In this document: piece after piece, positions 38,144-48,416 of the stretch
Layout: each line of letters opens with the position of its first letter
How positions within the stretch are numbered: position 1 is the stretch's first letter
Assembly (NCBI GenBank): GCA_913041945.1
Contig: CAJWIT010000009.1
Location: 1-51,160, forward strand
Origin: an uncultured Fidelibacterota bacterium
GTDB lineage: Bacteria > Fidelibacterota > Marinisomatia > Marinisomatales > UBA8229
Length of the DNA: 51,160 bases
Reading direction: 5' to 3'
Program-made: the position numbers and the translations under genes
The notes under the pieces: generated by a model
Databases searched by the model: none
What the model was told of the DNA's origin: nothing
The model's input: the letters and a program-made list of their open reading frames with translations, nothing else

Positions 38144-38695
38144 ATGTCACGAATTGGTAAAAACCCAGTTGATCTTCCTGAGGGAATAAAGGTTAAGATT
38201 GAAAAGGACTGCACAAAAGTGAAAGGTCCGAACGGTGAGTTGGAAGTAGCTATTCATAGTGGTATTAGTGTTTCTCATACAGATAACAAGTTGATCGTAG
38301 AGAGATCATCAGATGAAAGGAAACAGCGTTCAATTCATGGAACGATAAGGCAGTTACTTGCAAATGCTGTTATTGGTGTATCAGAGGGGTTTTCAAAAGA
38401 GCTGGAATTGATAGGGGTTGGATATCAAGCAAGTAACCAAGGAAACAGGTTGCAATTACAAATCGGTTTTTCTCATGATATATTGTTTGAACCTCCTGAA
38501 GGAATTTCAATTACAGCAAACAGAACTGAAATCAAAGTGTCAGGGATTGATAAACAAGTGGTTGGAGAGGTTGCTGCAAAGATTCGCTCTTTTAGAAAAC
38601 CAGAGCCTTACAAGGGTAAAGGTATTCGGTATAAAGGGGAATATGTCCGATCAAAACAAGGCAAAACTGTAGGTGTAGGCGATCAACAGGTATGA
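38144..38695 (+). CDS. rplF: 50S ribosomal protein L6
   Basis: L6 has two similar domains and sits by the sarcin-ricin loop and factor site. The 183-residue product opens MSRIGKNPVDLPEGI and has the L6 signature PEPYKGKGIRYKGEYV near the C-terminus. GGAAA precedes the ATG. Its stop overlaps the rplR start (ATGA). Confidence 0.97.
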   Translation: MSRIGKNPVDLPEGIKVKIEKDCTKVKGPNGELEVAIHSGISVSHTDNKLIVERSSDERKQRSIHGTIRQLLANAVIGVSEGFSKELELIGVGYQASNQGNRLQLQIGFSHDILFEPPEGISITANRTEIKVSGIDKQVVGEVAAKIRSFRKPEPYKGKGIRYKGEYVRSKQGKTVGVGDQQV

Positions 38696-39063
38696 GTAAA
38701 ATCAAGGAAGATAGGATTCGGTTTTCACATCGTCGAAACCGAAGTAAAAAAACAGCTTGGTTTCATGCTGATCGGTACAGATTGTGTGTTTATCGTAGTA
38801 ATATGAATATAGAGGCTCAAATAATTGATGATTTTCAAGGGAATACTCTTATTTCTTCTTCTTCAAAAGATAAAAGTCTAGCTAAAGAAATAAAAAAAGC
38901 AACATCAAAAGTTGAGTGTAGTAAAATTGTTGGTATTGCTCTTGCTGAACGGGCAATTAAAATGAAAATTAAAAAAGTGGTTTTTGATCGGAATGGATAT
39001 CCATACCATGGAAGAATAAAAGCACTTGCTGACGCAGCTCGTGAGAGCGGACTGGAGTTTTAG
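38692..39063 (+). CDS. rplR: 50S ribosomal protein L18
   Basis: L18 binds 5S rRNA with L5. The 123-residue product has FSHRRNRSKKTAWFHADRYR, an RLCVYRSNMNIEAQIIDD strand region and the typical end FDRNGYPYHGRIKALADAAR followed by ESGLEF. It starts within the last codons of rplF (4-nt overlap) and ends 2 nt before rpsE. Confidence 0.96.
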   Translation: MSKIKEDRIRFSHRRNRSKKTAWFHADRYRLCVYRSNMNIEAQIIDDFQGNTLISSSSKDKSLAKEIKKATSKVECSKIVGIALAERAIKMKIKKVVFDRNGYPYHGRIKALADAARESGLEF

Positions 39064-39065
39064 CG

Positions 39066-39563
39066 ATGATTAATCCTTCTGAATTAGATCTAATGGAAGA
39101 GGCTGTTGTAAGAGTTAGCCGTGTCTCAAAAGTGACTTCTCGGGGAAGACGATTTCGATTTTCTGCTCTAGTTGTAGTTGGTGATGGAAAAGGTCATGTA
39201 GGAATAGGACTTGGGAAAGCAAATGAGGTTATTTCAGCAATTACAAAATCGAAAGAGAATGCGAAACAGAATATTCGCCGGATTTCGATCATCAATGGTA
39301 CTATTCCCCATAAAATTATTGGAAAATTCGGTGCGAGCAGAGTGATGTTAAAACCAGCATCGCCGGGGACAGGAATCATTGCTGGAGCGGCAGTACGTCC
39401 TGTGATGGAACAGGTAGGCATACAAAATATTTTAACAAAAATTATTGGTTCTAATAATCCGTTAAATGTTGTCAGGGCTGTTATGAATGCACTTGAAAGT
39501 TTGCAGGATGCAGTAAAAATAGCAACAAAACGAGGTATTACAGTTAAAGAAGTTTTCAATTGA
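39066..39563 (+). CDS. rpsE: 30S ribosomal protein S5
   Basis: S5 supports decoding fidelity and part of the mRNA entry channel. The 165-residue product has RVSKVTSRGRRFRFSALVVV (double-stranded RNA-binding domain), GDGKGHVGIGLGKANEV and the C-terminal ribosomal S5 domain (KPASPGTGIIAGAAVRPVME). ATG start 2 nt after rplR. Confidence 0.97.
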   Translation: MINPSELDLMEEAVVRVSRVSKVTSRGRRFRFSALVVVGDGKGHVGIGLGKANEVISAITKSKENAKQNIRRISIINGTIPHKIIGKFGASRVMLKPASPGTGIIAGAAVRPVMEQVGIQNILTKIIGSNNPLNVVRAVMNALESLQDAVKIATKRGITVKEVFN

Positions 39564-39567
39564 TATA

Positions 39568-39759
39568 ATGGCAAAGAAACAGAAAAAGATACGAATCACA
39601 CAAATTCGCAGCCGAATAGGTTATAAACCAAAGGCAAAAGCTACGTTGGATGCCCTTGGGTTAAGGAAAATGCATCAAACAGTTGAGAAAGTTGCCTCAC
39701 CTGCGATCGAAGGAATGATAAATAAAATAGGTTATCTTGTGAAAGTTGAGGAGATTTGA
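39568..39759 (+). CDS. rpmD: 50S ribosomal protein L30
   Basis: L30 is a small large-subunit protein that some bacteria lack; it is present here with 63 residues. The pattern IRITQIRSRIGYKPKAKATL and LGLRKMHQTVEK is typical. It ends in TGATG, sharing a base with the rplO start. Confidence 0.95.
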   Translation: MAKKQKKIRITQIRSRIGYKPKAKATLDALGLRKMHQTVEKVASPAIEGMINKIGYLVKVEEI

Positions 39760-40199
39760 TGAAGTTGGGTAACCTAAGTCCATCGAAGGGAGCAACAAAA
39801 AGCACAAAGAGAAAGGGACGTGGTCCTGGGTCTGGGTATGGAAAGACTGCAGGTAGGGGACACAAGGGTTCTGGTCAGAGAAGTGGTCATAAAAGCAGAC
39901 CCTGGTTTGAAGGAGGACAAATGCCTCTTTCAAGACGTTTGCCAAAGCGTGGTTTCTCCAACCATTTGTTCAAAAAAGAAGTTCAGATAGTTAACTTAAG
40001 AGACATTGAAAAACTGAATGTGGATAGTGTAACTGCTGAGATTCTTTTTAAGAATGGATTGGTTCGTTCTGCATTTAAACCGATTAAAGTCCTCAGTAAT
40101 GGAAATATTTCAAAACCACTTACAATTACTGCTAATGCTTTTAGCAAGGGTGCAAAGGAAAAAATTGAAAAAGCTGGAGGTGTCGTTACAGTCTTGTGA
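39759..40199 (+). CDS. rplO: 50S ribosomal protein L15
   Basis: L15 is a late-assembly protein of the large subunit. The product, 146 residues, opens MKLGNLSPSKGATKSTKRKG, continues with the basic Gly-rich arm GRGPGSGYGKTAGRGHKG, and ends with the L15 globular domain. The ORF track starts one codon earlier at TTG; the ATG at 39759 overlaps the rpmD stop and gives the normal N-terminus. Confidence 0.96.
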   Translation: MKLGNLSPSKGATKSTKRKGRGPGSGYGKTAGRGHKGSGQRSGHKSRPWFEGGQMPLSRRLPKRGFSNHLFKKEVQIVNLRDIEKLNVDSVTAEILFKNGLVRSAFKPIKVLSNGNISKPLTITANAFSKGAKEKIEKAGGVVTVL

Positions 40200-41533
40200 T
40201 AGATAGAATTCGAAATATTTTTAATATTCCCGAATTACGAAAAAGGATTCTTTTTACCTTAGGTATACTTTTGGTTGTAAGAATAGGGGCCCATATTCCT
40301 ATCCCTGGTGTAGATGGTGAAGCTTTAGGAGCAGCTATTCAAAATTTTCAGAACACCTTATTTGGACTTTATGATCTGTTTGCAGGGGGTGCATTTCAAA
40401 GAGCAACACTGTTTGCATTAGGAATCATGCCTTATATCTCTGCTTCAATTATTATCCAGTTAATGGGAGCCGTCGTGCCGTATTTTCAGCGACTCCAAAA
40501 AGAAGGAGAAGAGGGGAGAAAAAAGATCACTCAGCTTACACGTTATGGGACCGTTCTTATCTCAACTATGCAGGCCTATGGTATATCTATTTTCTTGGGA
40601 AGTATGACCTCTAATATTGGAGGTGCAGTTGTCCCTGTTGTTCCCAATCCAGGTATTTTATTTACTTTTACAGCCATTGTGAGTCTTGTCACAGGAACGA
40701 TGTTGATGATGTGGCTTGGAGAACGGATTACTGAGAGGGGTATTGGTAATGGGATCTCACTAATTATTATGGTAGGAATTATGTCTAGATTCCCAAATGT
40801 GATTATCACAGAAGTGGTCTACGTCCAGGAGGGACTTCGTGGGTTACTCGGTGAAATAATCCTAATTGCGATAATGTTTGTGATTGTAGGTTGTGTAGTT
40901 TTATTGACTCAAGGTACACGAAAGATTCCCGTACAGTATGCGAAACGGGTTGTAGGAAGAAAAATTTATGGTGGACAGGCTACCCATATCCCGATGAAAG
41001 TAAACACAGCTGGAGTAATGCCAATTATCTTTGCACAGTCCATCATGTTTATTCCTACCACCATAGCTACTTTTTTTACCAATAATGAGTTTTTTCAATC
41101 AATGATGCGTTGGTTTTCCTTTGACCATCCATTTTATTGGTTTGTCTTTGGAACAATGATAATATTTTTCACTTATTTTTATACTGCAATTGCATTTGAT
41201 CCAGTTCAGGTTTCAACCACTATGAAACAGCAAGGTGGCTTCATTCCTGGTGTTAGGCCAGGGAAGAAAACAGCGGAATTTATTGATAATATATTAACCC
41301 GGGTTACCTTACCCGGATCATTTTCGCTCGCATTTATAGCAATTTTTCCTTATATCCTGATGCAAATAATGGATATTGATTTCAATTTAGCATCATTTTT
41401 TGGAGGAACAAGCTTGTTGATTGTTGTGGGAGTCGGGTTGGATACAATTCAACAAATTGAATCGCATTTAATGATGCGACATTACGACGGATTTCTATCA
41501 AAGGGAAGGATTCGTGGCCGGAGGCGAATGTAA
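40196..41533 (+). CDS. secY: Preprotein translocase subunit SecY
   Basis: SecY is the protein-conducting channel of the inner membrane. The 445-residue product has about ten membrane segments, the early GVDGEALG / plug region, SecY signature motifs such as MPYISASIIIQL and ITERGIGNGISLIIM, and the conserved cytoplasmic loop KQQGGFIPGVRPGKKTAEFI. It starts with GTG in a GTGA overlap with the rplO stop. map follows with a one-base overlap; adk, often found here in other bacteria, is missing. Confidence 0.97.
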   Translation: MIDRIRNIFNIPELRKRILFTLGILLVVRIGAHIPIPGVDGEALGAAIQNFQNTLFGLYDLFAGGAFQRATLFALGIMPYISASIIIQLMGAVVPYFQRLQKEGEEGRKKITQLTRYGTVLISTMQAYGISIFLGSMTSNIGGAVVPVVPNPGILFTFTAIVSLVTGTMLMMWLGERITERGIGNGISLIIMVGIMSRFPNVIITEVVYVQEGLRGLLGEIILIAIMFVIVGCVVLLTQGTRKIPVQYAKRVVGRKIYGGQATHIPMKVNTAGVMPIIFAQSIMFIPTTIATFFTNNEFFQSMMRWFSFDHPFYWFVFGTMIIFFTYFYTAIAFDPVQVSTTMKQQGGFIPGVRPGKKTAEFIDNILTRVTLPGSFSLAFIAIFPYILMQIMDIDFNLASFFGGTSLLIVVGVGLDTIQQIESHLMMRHYDGFLSKGRIRGRRRM

Positions 41534-42291
41534 TGGTTAGAATTAGGACAAAACGGGAGATTGACCTCATTGCTGAAAGCTGCCAAATAGTAGCAGATAC
41601 GATGGAAATACTTTCTGATTATATGAAACCCGGTGTATCACTCAACAAACTGGATAAACTGGCAGAAGATTATATTTGTAGTCGTGGAGCTCGTCCGGCA
41701 TTCAAAGGTTATATGGGATTCCCTTCCACTCTTTGTATTTCTATCGATGATGAGGTTGTGCATGGAATACCTTCAAACCGTTTACTTGAAAATGGACAAA
41801 TTGTTGGTGTTGATTGCGGTGCAGAAAAAAATGGATATTTTGGTGACCATGCCAGAACTTTTTCCATTGGAATTATTAATCCAGAAAAACAGAGACTGGT
41901 TGATATTACCCGTGAATCACTAATGTTGGGAATCAAGGAAGCTAAAGCAGGTAATTATATATCGGATATTGGACATGCGATACAAACCCATGTTGAGCAA
42001 AATGGGTTTTCGGTAGTACGTGAGTTAGTTGGTCATGGGATAGGTACTGATTTACACGAAGACCCACAGATTCCAAATTATGGTTTACCAAAACAGGGAT
42101 ATCAATTGAAGGAAGGAATGTGTCTTGCAATTGAGCCTATGGTCAATATGGGGACAAAAGAAATTATGACAGATAGTGATGGATGGACAGTCAGGACAAA
42201 AGATGGAAAATCCAGCGCTCATTTTGAACATACAATAGCAATCCAATATGGAGAAGCAAAAATTCTGAGCACAATACAAAATAATGGCTAA
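41533..42291 (+). CDS. map: Methionine aminopeptidase, type I
   Basis: Map removes the initiator methionine from new proteins. The 252-residue product has the metal-site segments [36 protein letters not shown] and FEHTIAI, which supply the two Asp, His and two Glu ligands of the family. It lacks the N-terminal zinc-finger extension of type Ic enzymes. Start ATG overlaps the secY stop (TAATG); its end overlaps infA by 8 nt. Confidence 0.96.
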   Translation: MVRIRTKREIDLIAESCQIVADTMEILSDYMKPGVSLNKLDKLAEDYICSRGARPAFKGYMGFPSTLCISIDDEVVHGIPSNRLLENGQIVGVDCGAEKNGYFGDHARTFSIGIINPEKQRLVDITRESLMLGIKEAKAGNYISDIGHAIQTHVEQNGFSVVRELVGHGIGTDLHEDPQIPNYGLPKQGYQLKEGMCLAIEPMVNMGTKEIMTDSDGWTVRTKDGKSSAHFEHTIAIQYGEAKILSTIQNNG

Positions 42292-42511
42292 AGAACAACC
42301 AATTACAATTGATGGAGTTATTAAAGAAACCCTTCCGAGTGCTATGTTTCGTGTAGAGATAGAAATTGGAGAAAAGAAACATGAAGTTCTTGCTCATGTA
42401 AGTGGAAAAATGCGGATGCATTTTATTAAGATGTTGCCGGGAGATATTGTCACTCTGGAAATATCACCATATGACATTAAACGGGGACGGATCGTCTACA
42501 GAAAGAAATAG
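42284..42511 (+). CDS. infA: Translation initiation factor IF-1
   Basis: IF-1 blocks the A site during initiation. The 75-residue single S1-type OB-fold protein reads [20 protein letters not shown] at the start and has [20 protein letters not shown] and [11 protein letters not shown]. It begins inside the end of map, so translation is coupled; rpmJ follows after 7 nt. Confidence 0.96.
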   Translation: MAKEQPITIDGVIKETLPSAMFRVEIEIGEKKHEVLAHVSGKMRMHFIKMLPGDIVTLEISPYDIKRGRIVYRKK

Positions 42512-42518
42512 AGGAAAT

Positions 42519-42632
42519 ATGAAAGTTCGTCCTTCAGTAAAGAAAATGTGTCCCAAGTGCAAAATAATCAGGCGTAAGGGTGTTGTGTTTGTTATTTGTG
42601 AAAACCCGAAACATAAACAGAGACAAGGGTAG
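42519..42632 (+). CDS. rpmJ: 50S ribosomal protein L36 (zinc-ribbon type)
   Basis: The 37-residue L36 has the zinc ribbon C11, C14, C27, H32 (CPKC and CENPKH). The ORF track shows it only as the tail of a longer frame starting at 42402 within infA; the ATG at 42519, with GAGGAAA just upstream, is the real start. Position between infA and rpsM is standard. Confidence 0.97.
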   Translation: MKVRPSVKKMCPKCKIIRRKGVVFVICENPKHKQRQG

Positions 42633-42641
42633 GAGTTCATA

Positions 42642-43031
42642 ATGGCACGTATTGCTGGCATAGATATTCCGCGGAATAAAAAGGTTTCTTATTCATTGAG
42701 ATATATTTTCGGAATAGGATTAACCCAGGCAAAAAACATATGTGATAAAGCAGGTGTAGATCAGAATATCATTGTTCAGAATTTATCTGAAGATCAAGTG
42801 GTTTCCATTCGAACAGCCATGACTGATTTACAGGTTACAGTAGAAGGTGAACTTCGATCAGAAGTTGCTATGAATATCAAGCGTCTAAAGGATGTTGGAA
42901 GTTATCGTGGTTTACGGCATCGTAAGGGTCTGCCTGTGAATGGCCAAAGAACGAAAACGAATGCACGTACAAGAAAAGGGAAAAAACGAACTGTAGGTAT
43001 GGGCAAGCAAGTTGTAGGAAAGAAAGGATAA
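42642..43031 (+). CDS. rpsM: 30S ribosomal protein S13
   Basis: S13 is in the 30S head and bridges to L5 in the large subunit. The 129-residue product opens [20 protein letters not shown], has [20 protein letters not shown] and a basic tail. Ribosome binding site AGGAG lies before the ATG. It starts the alpha group with rpsK 4 nt downstream. Confidence 0.97.
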   Translation: MARIAGIDIPRNKKVSYSLRYIFGIGLTQAKNICDKAGVDQNIIVQNLSEDQVVSIRTAMTDLQVTVEGELRSEVAMNIKRLKDVGSYRGLRHRKGLPVNGQRTKTNARTRKGKKRTVGMGKQVVGKKG

Positions 43032-43035
43032 TTAA

Positions 43036-43434
43036 TTGGCTCAACAATCAGAACCAAGAAAAAGAAAAAAGAAGAAAAAAGGGAGTATTGAACCGGAGGG
43101 CATTGCTCATATTAAAGCGACGTTTAATAACACTCATATTACTATGACGGATAAATCAGGGAATGTTATTACTTGGGCGACAACTGGAACCTGCGGATTT
43201 AAAGGATCAAGGAAAAGCACGGCTTATGCGGCAACTATGGCAGCAGAAAAAGTGGGAAAAGAAGCCTTAGATCTTGGATTGATAAAAGTTGAGGTGCGGG
43301 TAAAAGGACCAGGCTCAGGCCGTGAATCGGCTATACGTGCCCTGGCAGTAGCCGGCCTCCAAGTTACTTCAATTATGGATGTAACACCACTTCCCCACAA
43401 TGGGTGTCGTCCACCAAAAAGAAGGCGGGTATAA
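43036..43434 (+). CDS. rpsK: 30S ribosomal protein S11
   Basis: S11 lies on the platform near the Shine-Dalgarno helix. The 132-residue product has a Lys-rich N-terminus ([10 protein letters not shown]), the [19 protein letters not shown] core and the conserved end [18 protein letters not shown]. The start is TTG, 4 nt after rpsM; no ATG is available upstream of the conserved region. Confidence 0.96.
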   Translation: MAQQSEPRKRKKKKKGSIEPEGIAHIKATFNNTHITMTDKSGNVITWATTGTCGFKGSRKSTAYAATMAAEKVGKEALDLGLIKVEVRVKGPGSGRESAIRALAVAGLQVTSIMDVTPLPHNGCRPPKRRRV

Positions 43435-43455
43435 AACAATTGAGAGATAAAAAGA

Positions 43456-44073
43456 ATGGCTAAACCAAGTCGAATAAGAGGAAAGCTGGTTCGTAAATTT
43501 GGGGTGAATGTATTTGGAAATCCCAAATATGATAGATTGCTGAATCGAAAACCATATGCTCCAGGGCAACATGGACAGACAAGACGACGAAGATTGTCAA
43601 ATTATGGAGTTCAGCTTCAGGAAAAGCAAAAGATTAAATTTATGTATGGGCTTCTTGAAAAACAGTTCAGAAATTATTTTACAAAAGCTGAAAAGATGTC
43701 TGGTGAAACAGGTACAAATCTATTGCAGATACTTGAAAGTCGTCTTGATAATATCGTTTATCGGATTAGTTTTGCCCCTACACGTCCAGCCGCTAGGCAA
43801 TTAGTTAATCATGGCCATTTTCTTGTAAATGATAAACGAGTCAATATTCCATCTTATATTTTGAAATCAGGGGATAAAATTCAGGTTAGAGAAAAAAGTA
43901 AGAAAATGGATTTAATTCTTGATTCAATGAAACGAATAAAGGGGGATATTGATCTGCCATGGTTGGAACTTGATAAGGGCAAGATGCAAGGATCCTTTCT
44001 TGGGATGCCTGAACGTGATCAGATAGATCAAACAATTAAAGAACAACTCGTTGTTGAACTTTATTCCAAATAA
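43456..44073 (+). CDS. rpsD: 30S ribosomal protein S4 (zinc-free type)
   Basis: S4 starts assembly of the 30S body and in E. coli represses the alpha operon. The 205-residue product has GQHGQTRRRRLSNYGVQLQE, the S4 RNA-binding domain (ESRLDNIVYRISFAPTRPAA; NHGHFLVNDKRVNIPSY) and no cysteines, so it is the zinc-independent form. ATG start 21 nt after rpsK. Confidence 0.97.
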   Translation: MAKPSRIRGKLVRKFGVNVFGNPKYDRLLNRKPYAPGQHGQTRRRRLSNYGVQLQEKQKIKFMYGLLEKQFRNYFTKAEKMSGETGTNLLQILESRLDNIVYRISFAPTRPAARQLVNHGHFLVNDKRVNIPSYILKSGDKIQVREKSKKMDLILDSMKRIKGDIDLPWLELDKGKMQGSFLGMPERDQIDQTIKEQLVVELYSK

Positions 44074-44098
44074 TATTTAATTAAAGGATCAATATTGA

Positions 44099-45070
44099 AT
44101 GGCTAATGAATTAAAATTAACCTTGAAGGTTGTTGATAAACAGATAACAGATACACATGGAATATTTTCGATCCAACCATTGGATAGAGGATTTGGTATT
44201 ACCCTTGGAAATGCTCTCAGGCGTGTATTACTCACAAGCATACCCGGCGCAGCTATTACGAATGTAAAAATCGATGGGATATTGCATGAATTCTCTACAA
44301 TTAAGGGAATAAAAGATGATGTTGCTGATATACTAATGAATTTAAAAAGCGTTCGATTTAAACTTTTAGATAATCAACCTGATAAAATTCATATCAAATT
44401 GAAGGGGAAACATGTTTTCTCTGCTAAAGATATCCAAGCAGCAAGTGATCAATATGAAATCTTGAATCCAGACCATTATATAACTGAATTGAATGGTCAA
44501 GGAGAACTGGATATAGAATTATGGATTGGCGTAGGGAAAGGATATGTTACGAGTGAAGAGAATGAATATCCGAATTCTACAATCGGAATGATATCATTGG
44601 ATAGTATTTTTAATCCGGTTATAAAAGTCACATTTAATACCACCCCTTTACCCGGTGCTAAAGAAGATCGTGAGAAATTAACAATTGAAGTTCATACAGA
44701 TGGATCTATTTCTCCCAAGGATGCTATTAGTCATTCAGCACATGTGATCAATGAACATGTTAAGTATGTAGAAGCAATAAGTAAGCCGGAAATTCTGGAA
44801 GTAATGGACCAGGTCAGCGAGGAACTTGTTGCTTTACAGAAACTCCTTAATTCTACTATTGATGAGATGGAACTTTCAGTACGAAGTTATAATTGTCTCC
44901 AGGCAGCAGGAATTGAGTATATTTATGAATTGGTTTCCAAAGAAGAGAATGAGATGTTGAAATACAAGAATTTTGGTCGGAAATCTCTCACGGAATTAAT
45001 TGAAAAACTGGGTGAGATGGGTTTGTCATTTGGTATGGATGTTAGTGAGCATACAAAGGAAGTGAAATAG
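44099..45070 (+). CDS. rpoA: DNA-directed RNA polymerase subunit alpha
   Basis: Alpha dimers nucleate core polymerase assembly, and the C-terminal domain binds UP elements and activators. The 323-residue product has the N-terminal domain motifs [19 protein letters not shown] and [13 protein letters not shown], a linker near residue 230-245, and an alpha-CTD with [40 protein letters not shown] lies about 10 nt before the ATG; gap to rpsD is 25 nt. Confidence 0.97.
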   Translation: MANELKLTLKVVDKQITDTHGIFSIQPLDRGFGITLGNALRRVLLTSIPGAAITNVKIDGILHEFSTIKGIKDDVADILMNLKSVRFKLLDNQPDKIHIKLKGKHVFSAKDIQAASDQYEILNPDHYITELNGQGELDIELWIGVGKGYVTSEENEYPNSTIGMISLDSIFNPVIKVTFNTTPLPGAKEDREKLTIEVHTDGSISPKDAISHSAHVINEHVKYVEAISKPEILEVMDQVSEELVALQKLLNSTIDEMELSVRSYNCLQAAGIEYIYELVSKEENEMLKYKNFGRKSLTELIEKLGEMGLSFGMDVSEHTKEVK

Positions 45071-45080
45071 TCACAATTCC

Positions 45081-45521
45081 ATGAGACATTTAAATTCAAA
45101 AAAGAAACTTGGATTAACGTCCAGGAATCACCGAAAAGCCATGCTGAGCAACATGGTAGCATCTTTTATCAAACATAAAAAAATAAAAACAACTCACACA
45201 CGGGCCAAAGAGTTACGAAGATTTATTGAGCCACTGATTACTTTTGCCAAGCAAGGTGATCTTCATTCACGTCGTCAGGTATTGAAAAAAATTAAACACA
45301 AAGAAGTTGTGCAAACACTGTTTAATGAAATTGCTCCAATGTGTGCAAAACGGCCTGGAGGCTACACAAGGATCACTAAACTTGGGTTCAGAGATAATGA
45401 TAGAGCATCTGTTTCCTTGATAGAATTTGTTGATTATGTTGAAAGCATTGATTCAAAAGGGACATCGAAAGAAAAAAAAGGAAGGAAGTCAAAAAAGGAA
45501 AACGCTGAAGTTAGTAAGTAG
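45081..45521 (+). CDS. rplQ: 50S ribosomal protein L17
   Basis: L17 lies at the tunnel exit. The 146-residue product has [40 protein letters not shown] and [16 protein letters not shown]. After the core (ending near residue 120) is a charged Lys/Glu/Ser tail ([17 protein letters not shown]), a kind of extension seen in some diderm lineages. It closes the alpha group, 10 nt after rpoA; the next gene is not ribosomal. Confidence 0.97.
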   Translation: MRHLNSKKKLGLTSRNHRKAMLSNMVASFIKHKKIKTTHTRAKELRRFIEPLITFAKQGDLHSRRQVLKKIKHKEVVQTLFNEIAPMCAKRPGGYTRITKLGFRDNDRASVSLIEFVDYVESIDSKGTSKEKKGRKSKKENAEVSK

Positions 45522-45542
45522 TGAAAGAATTGAGTTGATTAT

Positions 45543-46718
45543 TTGAAATTATTTCTACACAATTTCCACAGGGCGACATTATTTGTTGCCCTTCTTTTTT
45601 TCCTCTTTACCGAATATGTGAGGGGACGGGAGTTTGATCACCAGTGTCTTTGGGTAGTACGAAACACGATTACATCATCTGATAAAATTGATAAAATGTT
45701 GGATTTTGCTTTGGAAAATAATTTTAATCATTTGATGATTCAAGTCCGGGGGCGAGGGGAGGCATTTTACAATTCTGAGTTTGTTCCCCGTAGTTCAGTT
45801 CTTTTCAATGATTTATTTGATCCACTTGAATATGTTTTGAAAAAAGCCCATCAGAATAATATTCAAGTTCATGCTTGGGTGAATATGTATATACTCTGGT
45901 CTTCGGTTGAACCACCTGAAGCAGAAAATCATTTATATTATATTCATCCGGATTGGATTGATCAAAAAGGAAATAATGAAGGAAAGTTTAATCAGAATAA
46001 AAACACATTAGAAACATCTAATGATGGTGAGGGATATTATCTTGCACCTAACCATCAGGCTGTGGCTCCATATCTGCTTAATGTACTTAGGGAAATCGTT
46101 GAAAAATATGAGGTTGATGGACTTCATTTGGATTACATCCGTTACAAGGATTATGAATTTGGAGGGAATGAATTTGCTCTTAATAGTTACCGAATACAAT
46201 CTGGAGATGATGCACCAATTTTCTTATCCGCAGAAAGTACTGTGGAAGAAAAGGGTAAGCAATCTGCTTCTCGGTCCTTAAAATGGAATAATTACAGGCG
46301 AAACTCCGTAACAGAATTAGTAAAAAAGGCAAAGGAAATGACAATGACTGTTCGCCCAGATTGTATTCTGTCAGCAGCGGTAAAACCGAATCTATATATT
46401 GCACGGGATCGCTTCTTGCAAGAATGGGATGTGTGGTTAGCTTCTGGATATCTAGATTGGGTAATCCCCATGAATTATACTTCTTCGTTTCGGAATTTTG
46501 CCGCAAATATTGATTTGATTTATGAAAATTTTCCCCCTAAATATCGGGAGAGAATAATCATGGGGATTTCAACCTACAATCAATCATCATCGGAAGCATT
46601 GAACAAGATTAATTATTCTAAATTAAAACAATTTCCGGGAGTTTCAATATTTTCATATAATGTACTGGAAGAGAATCCTGATTATTATGCGCCAATTAGA
46701 CAAGCATTAGTTAAATAG
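45543..46718 (+). CDS. Secreted glycoside hydrolase-like protein (GHL10/DUF187 family)
   Basis: The 391-residue product starts with a signal peptide (RATLFVALLFFLFTEYVRG, cleavage probably near residue 28) and continues as a TIM-barrel-like GHL10 domain: WVVRNTITSSDKIDKML, NHLMIQVRGRGEAFY, VHAWVNMYI and the family motif DGLHLDYIRYKDYEFGG, which holds probable acidic active-site residues. Related proteins are thought to act on polysaccharide or peptidoglycan, but the substrate is not known. The start is TTG; TGA at 45531-45533 closes the frame and no other start fits the signal peptide. It is 21 nt after rplQ and 12 nt before hutU. Confidence 0.8.
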   Translation: MKLFLHNFHRATLFVALLFFLFTEYVRGREFDHQCLWVVRNTITSSDKIDKMLDFALENNFNHLMIQVRGRGEAFYNSEFVPRSSVLFNDLFDPLEYVLKKAHQNNIQVHAWVNMYILWSSVEPPEAENHLYYIHPDWIDQKGNNEGKFNQNKNTLETSNDGEGYYLAPNHQAVAPYLLNVLREIVEKYEVDGLHLDYIRYKDYEFGGNEFALNSYRIQSGDDAPIFLSAESTVEEKGKQSASRSLKWNNYRRNSVTELVKKAKEMTMTVRPDCILSAAVKPNLYIARDRFLQEWDVWLASGYLDWVIPMNYTSSFRNFAANIDLIYENFPPKYRERIIMGISTYNQSSSEALNKINYSKLKQFPGVSIFSYNVLEENPDYYAPIRQALVK

Positions 46719-46730
46719 GTTCTTGGGGGA

Positions 46731-48416
46731 ATGAACCCGGTTCAAGAAGTTGAGAAAAAACCTATGGTAAATCGAATCATCCATGCACCCAAAGGAGAAA
46801 AGCTGTCGTGTAAAAACTGGCAGATTGAGGCACCTTATCGGATGATTCAAAATAATCTAGACCCAAATGTAGCGGAAAATCCAGATGAATTGGTTGTCTA
46901 CGGAGGAAAAGGAAAAGCTGCCCGCAACTGGGAATGCTATGAGTCAATATTGTCGACTCTAAAACGTCTTGAACCTGATGAAACTCTTTTAGTACAGTCT
47001 GGCAAACCGGTAGGGGTACTTAAAACTCACGCTCACTCACCCCGGGTACTCATTGCAAATTCAAATCTTGTACCAAATTGGGCAAATTGGGAGCATTTTA
47101 ATGAGCTGGATAAACAGGGTCTCATGATGTATGGACAAATGACAGCCGGTTCATGGATTTACATTGGTACTCAGGGAATTTTACAGGGAACCTACGAAAC
47201 CTTTGCCGCTGCTGCGAAACAGCATTATGGAAGTGACCTGACCGGAAAGTTTATTTTGACTGCAGGATTAGGTGGAATGGGTGGTGCCCAGCCCCTTGCA
47301 GTGACAATGAACAACGGAGTGTGTATTGCAGTGGAGGTGGATTCCCATCGGATGGAGAGAAGGTTGGAAACAAAATACTTAGATTTGGCAACTGAATCCT
47401 TGGATGAAGCGTTAAACCTTGCAAGGAATGCTGTATTATCCGGCAGGCCTTTGTCTATAGGATTGTTGGGTAATGCTGCGGATATTGTACCAAAGATCGT
47501 TGAAATGGAAATTATTCCGGATATCGTAACAGATCAGACATCTGCACATGACGAACTGGATGGGTATATTCCAAACAGAATGACTTTTCAGGAAGCATTA
47601 GATTTACGTAAATCTGATCCTGATACATATATACAGGAAAGTTTTCGTGCCATCTCAGAACATGTACGAGGTATCCTGCAACTGAAAAATATGGGTTCAG
47701 TTGCTTTTGATTATGGTAATAACCTACGGGGGCAAGCGAAAAAAGCTGGTGTGGAAAACGCATTTGATTATCCAGGTTTTGTTCCGGCTTATGTGCGGCC
47801 GCTATTTTGTGAGGGAAAAGGACCTTTCCGTTGGGTAGCTCTTTCCGGTGACCCCGAGGATATTTTCAAAACTGATGAGAAAGTGATGGAACTCTTTTCA
47901 GAAAATGAACCGTTGGTTCGGTGGATAAAGTTGGCTCAGGACAAAATACAATTTCAAGGCTTGCCAGCGAGGATATGCTGGTTAGGGTATGGAGATCGTG
48001 CCAAGCTTGGTATTGCATTTAATAAAATGGTTGCTGCGGGGGAATTAAAAGCCCCGATTGTTATTGGCCGGGATCACCTTGATACGGGATCGGTAGCATC
48101 CCCATACCGTGAGACTGAAGCTATGAAAGATGGAACGGATGCAGTTGCAGATTGGCCACTTTTGAATGCCTTAGTTAATACTGCCAGCGGAGCAACCTGG
48201 GTATCCATCCATCACGGTGGTGGTGTCGGCATGGGTATGGCAATTCATGCTGGTCAAGTTATTGTAGCAGACGGGACACCGGAAATGGAAAAATGTCTTG
48301 AAAGAGTACTCACAAATGATCCAGGAATGGGAATCCTTCGTCACGCAGATGCTGGGTATGAGGATGCGGTTAAGAATGCAAAAAAATGGGGTGTAGATAT
48401 TCCCTTGATGAGCTAA
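46731..48416 (+). CDS. hutU: Urocanate hydratase
   Basis: HutU hydrates urocanate to imidazolonepropionate, the second step of histidine degradation, using tightly bound NAD+ as electrophile. The 561-residue product has the NAD-binding [15 protein letters not shown] stretch (near residue 180), the [15 protein letters not shown] segment with the active-site cysteine of the family, and the Gly/His-rich [19 protein letters not shown]. Length is standard. GGGGGA precedes the ATG. Its stop overlaps the hutI start (TAATG). Confidence 0.97.
   Translation: MNPVQEVEKKPMVNRIIHAPKGEKLSCKNWQIEAPYRMIQNNLDPNVAENPDELVVYGGKGKAARNWECYESILSTLKRLEPDETLLVQSGKPVGVLKTHAHSPRVLIANSNLVPNWANWEHFNELDKQGLMMYGQMTAGSWIYIGTQGILQGTYETFAAAAKQHYGSDLTGKFILTAGLGGMGGAQPLAVTMNNGVCIAVEVDSHRMERRLETKYLDLATESLDEALNLARNAVLSGRPLSIGLLGNAADIVPKIVEMEIIPDIVTDQTSAHDELDGYIPNRMTFQEALDLRKSDPDTYIQESFRAISEHVRGILQLKNMGSVAFDYGNNLRGQAKKAGVENAFDYPGFVPAYVRPLFCEGKGPFRWVALSGDPEDIFKTDEKVMELFSENEPLVRWIKLAQDKIQFQGLPARICWLGYGDRAKLGIAFNKMVAAGELKAPIVIGRDHLDTGSVASPYRETEAMKDGTDAVADWPLLNALVNTASGATWVSIHHGGGVGMGMAIHAGQVIVADGTPEMEKCLERVLTNDPGMGILRHADAGYEDAVKNAKKWGVDIPLMS

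Noticed and set aside
42402-42632. 76-residue ORF that overlaps infA
   Set aside because: Only its last 37 residues (L36) are real; the first part is infA read in another frame. Start moved to 42519.
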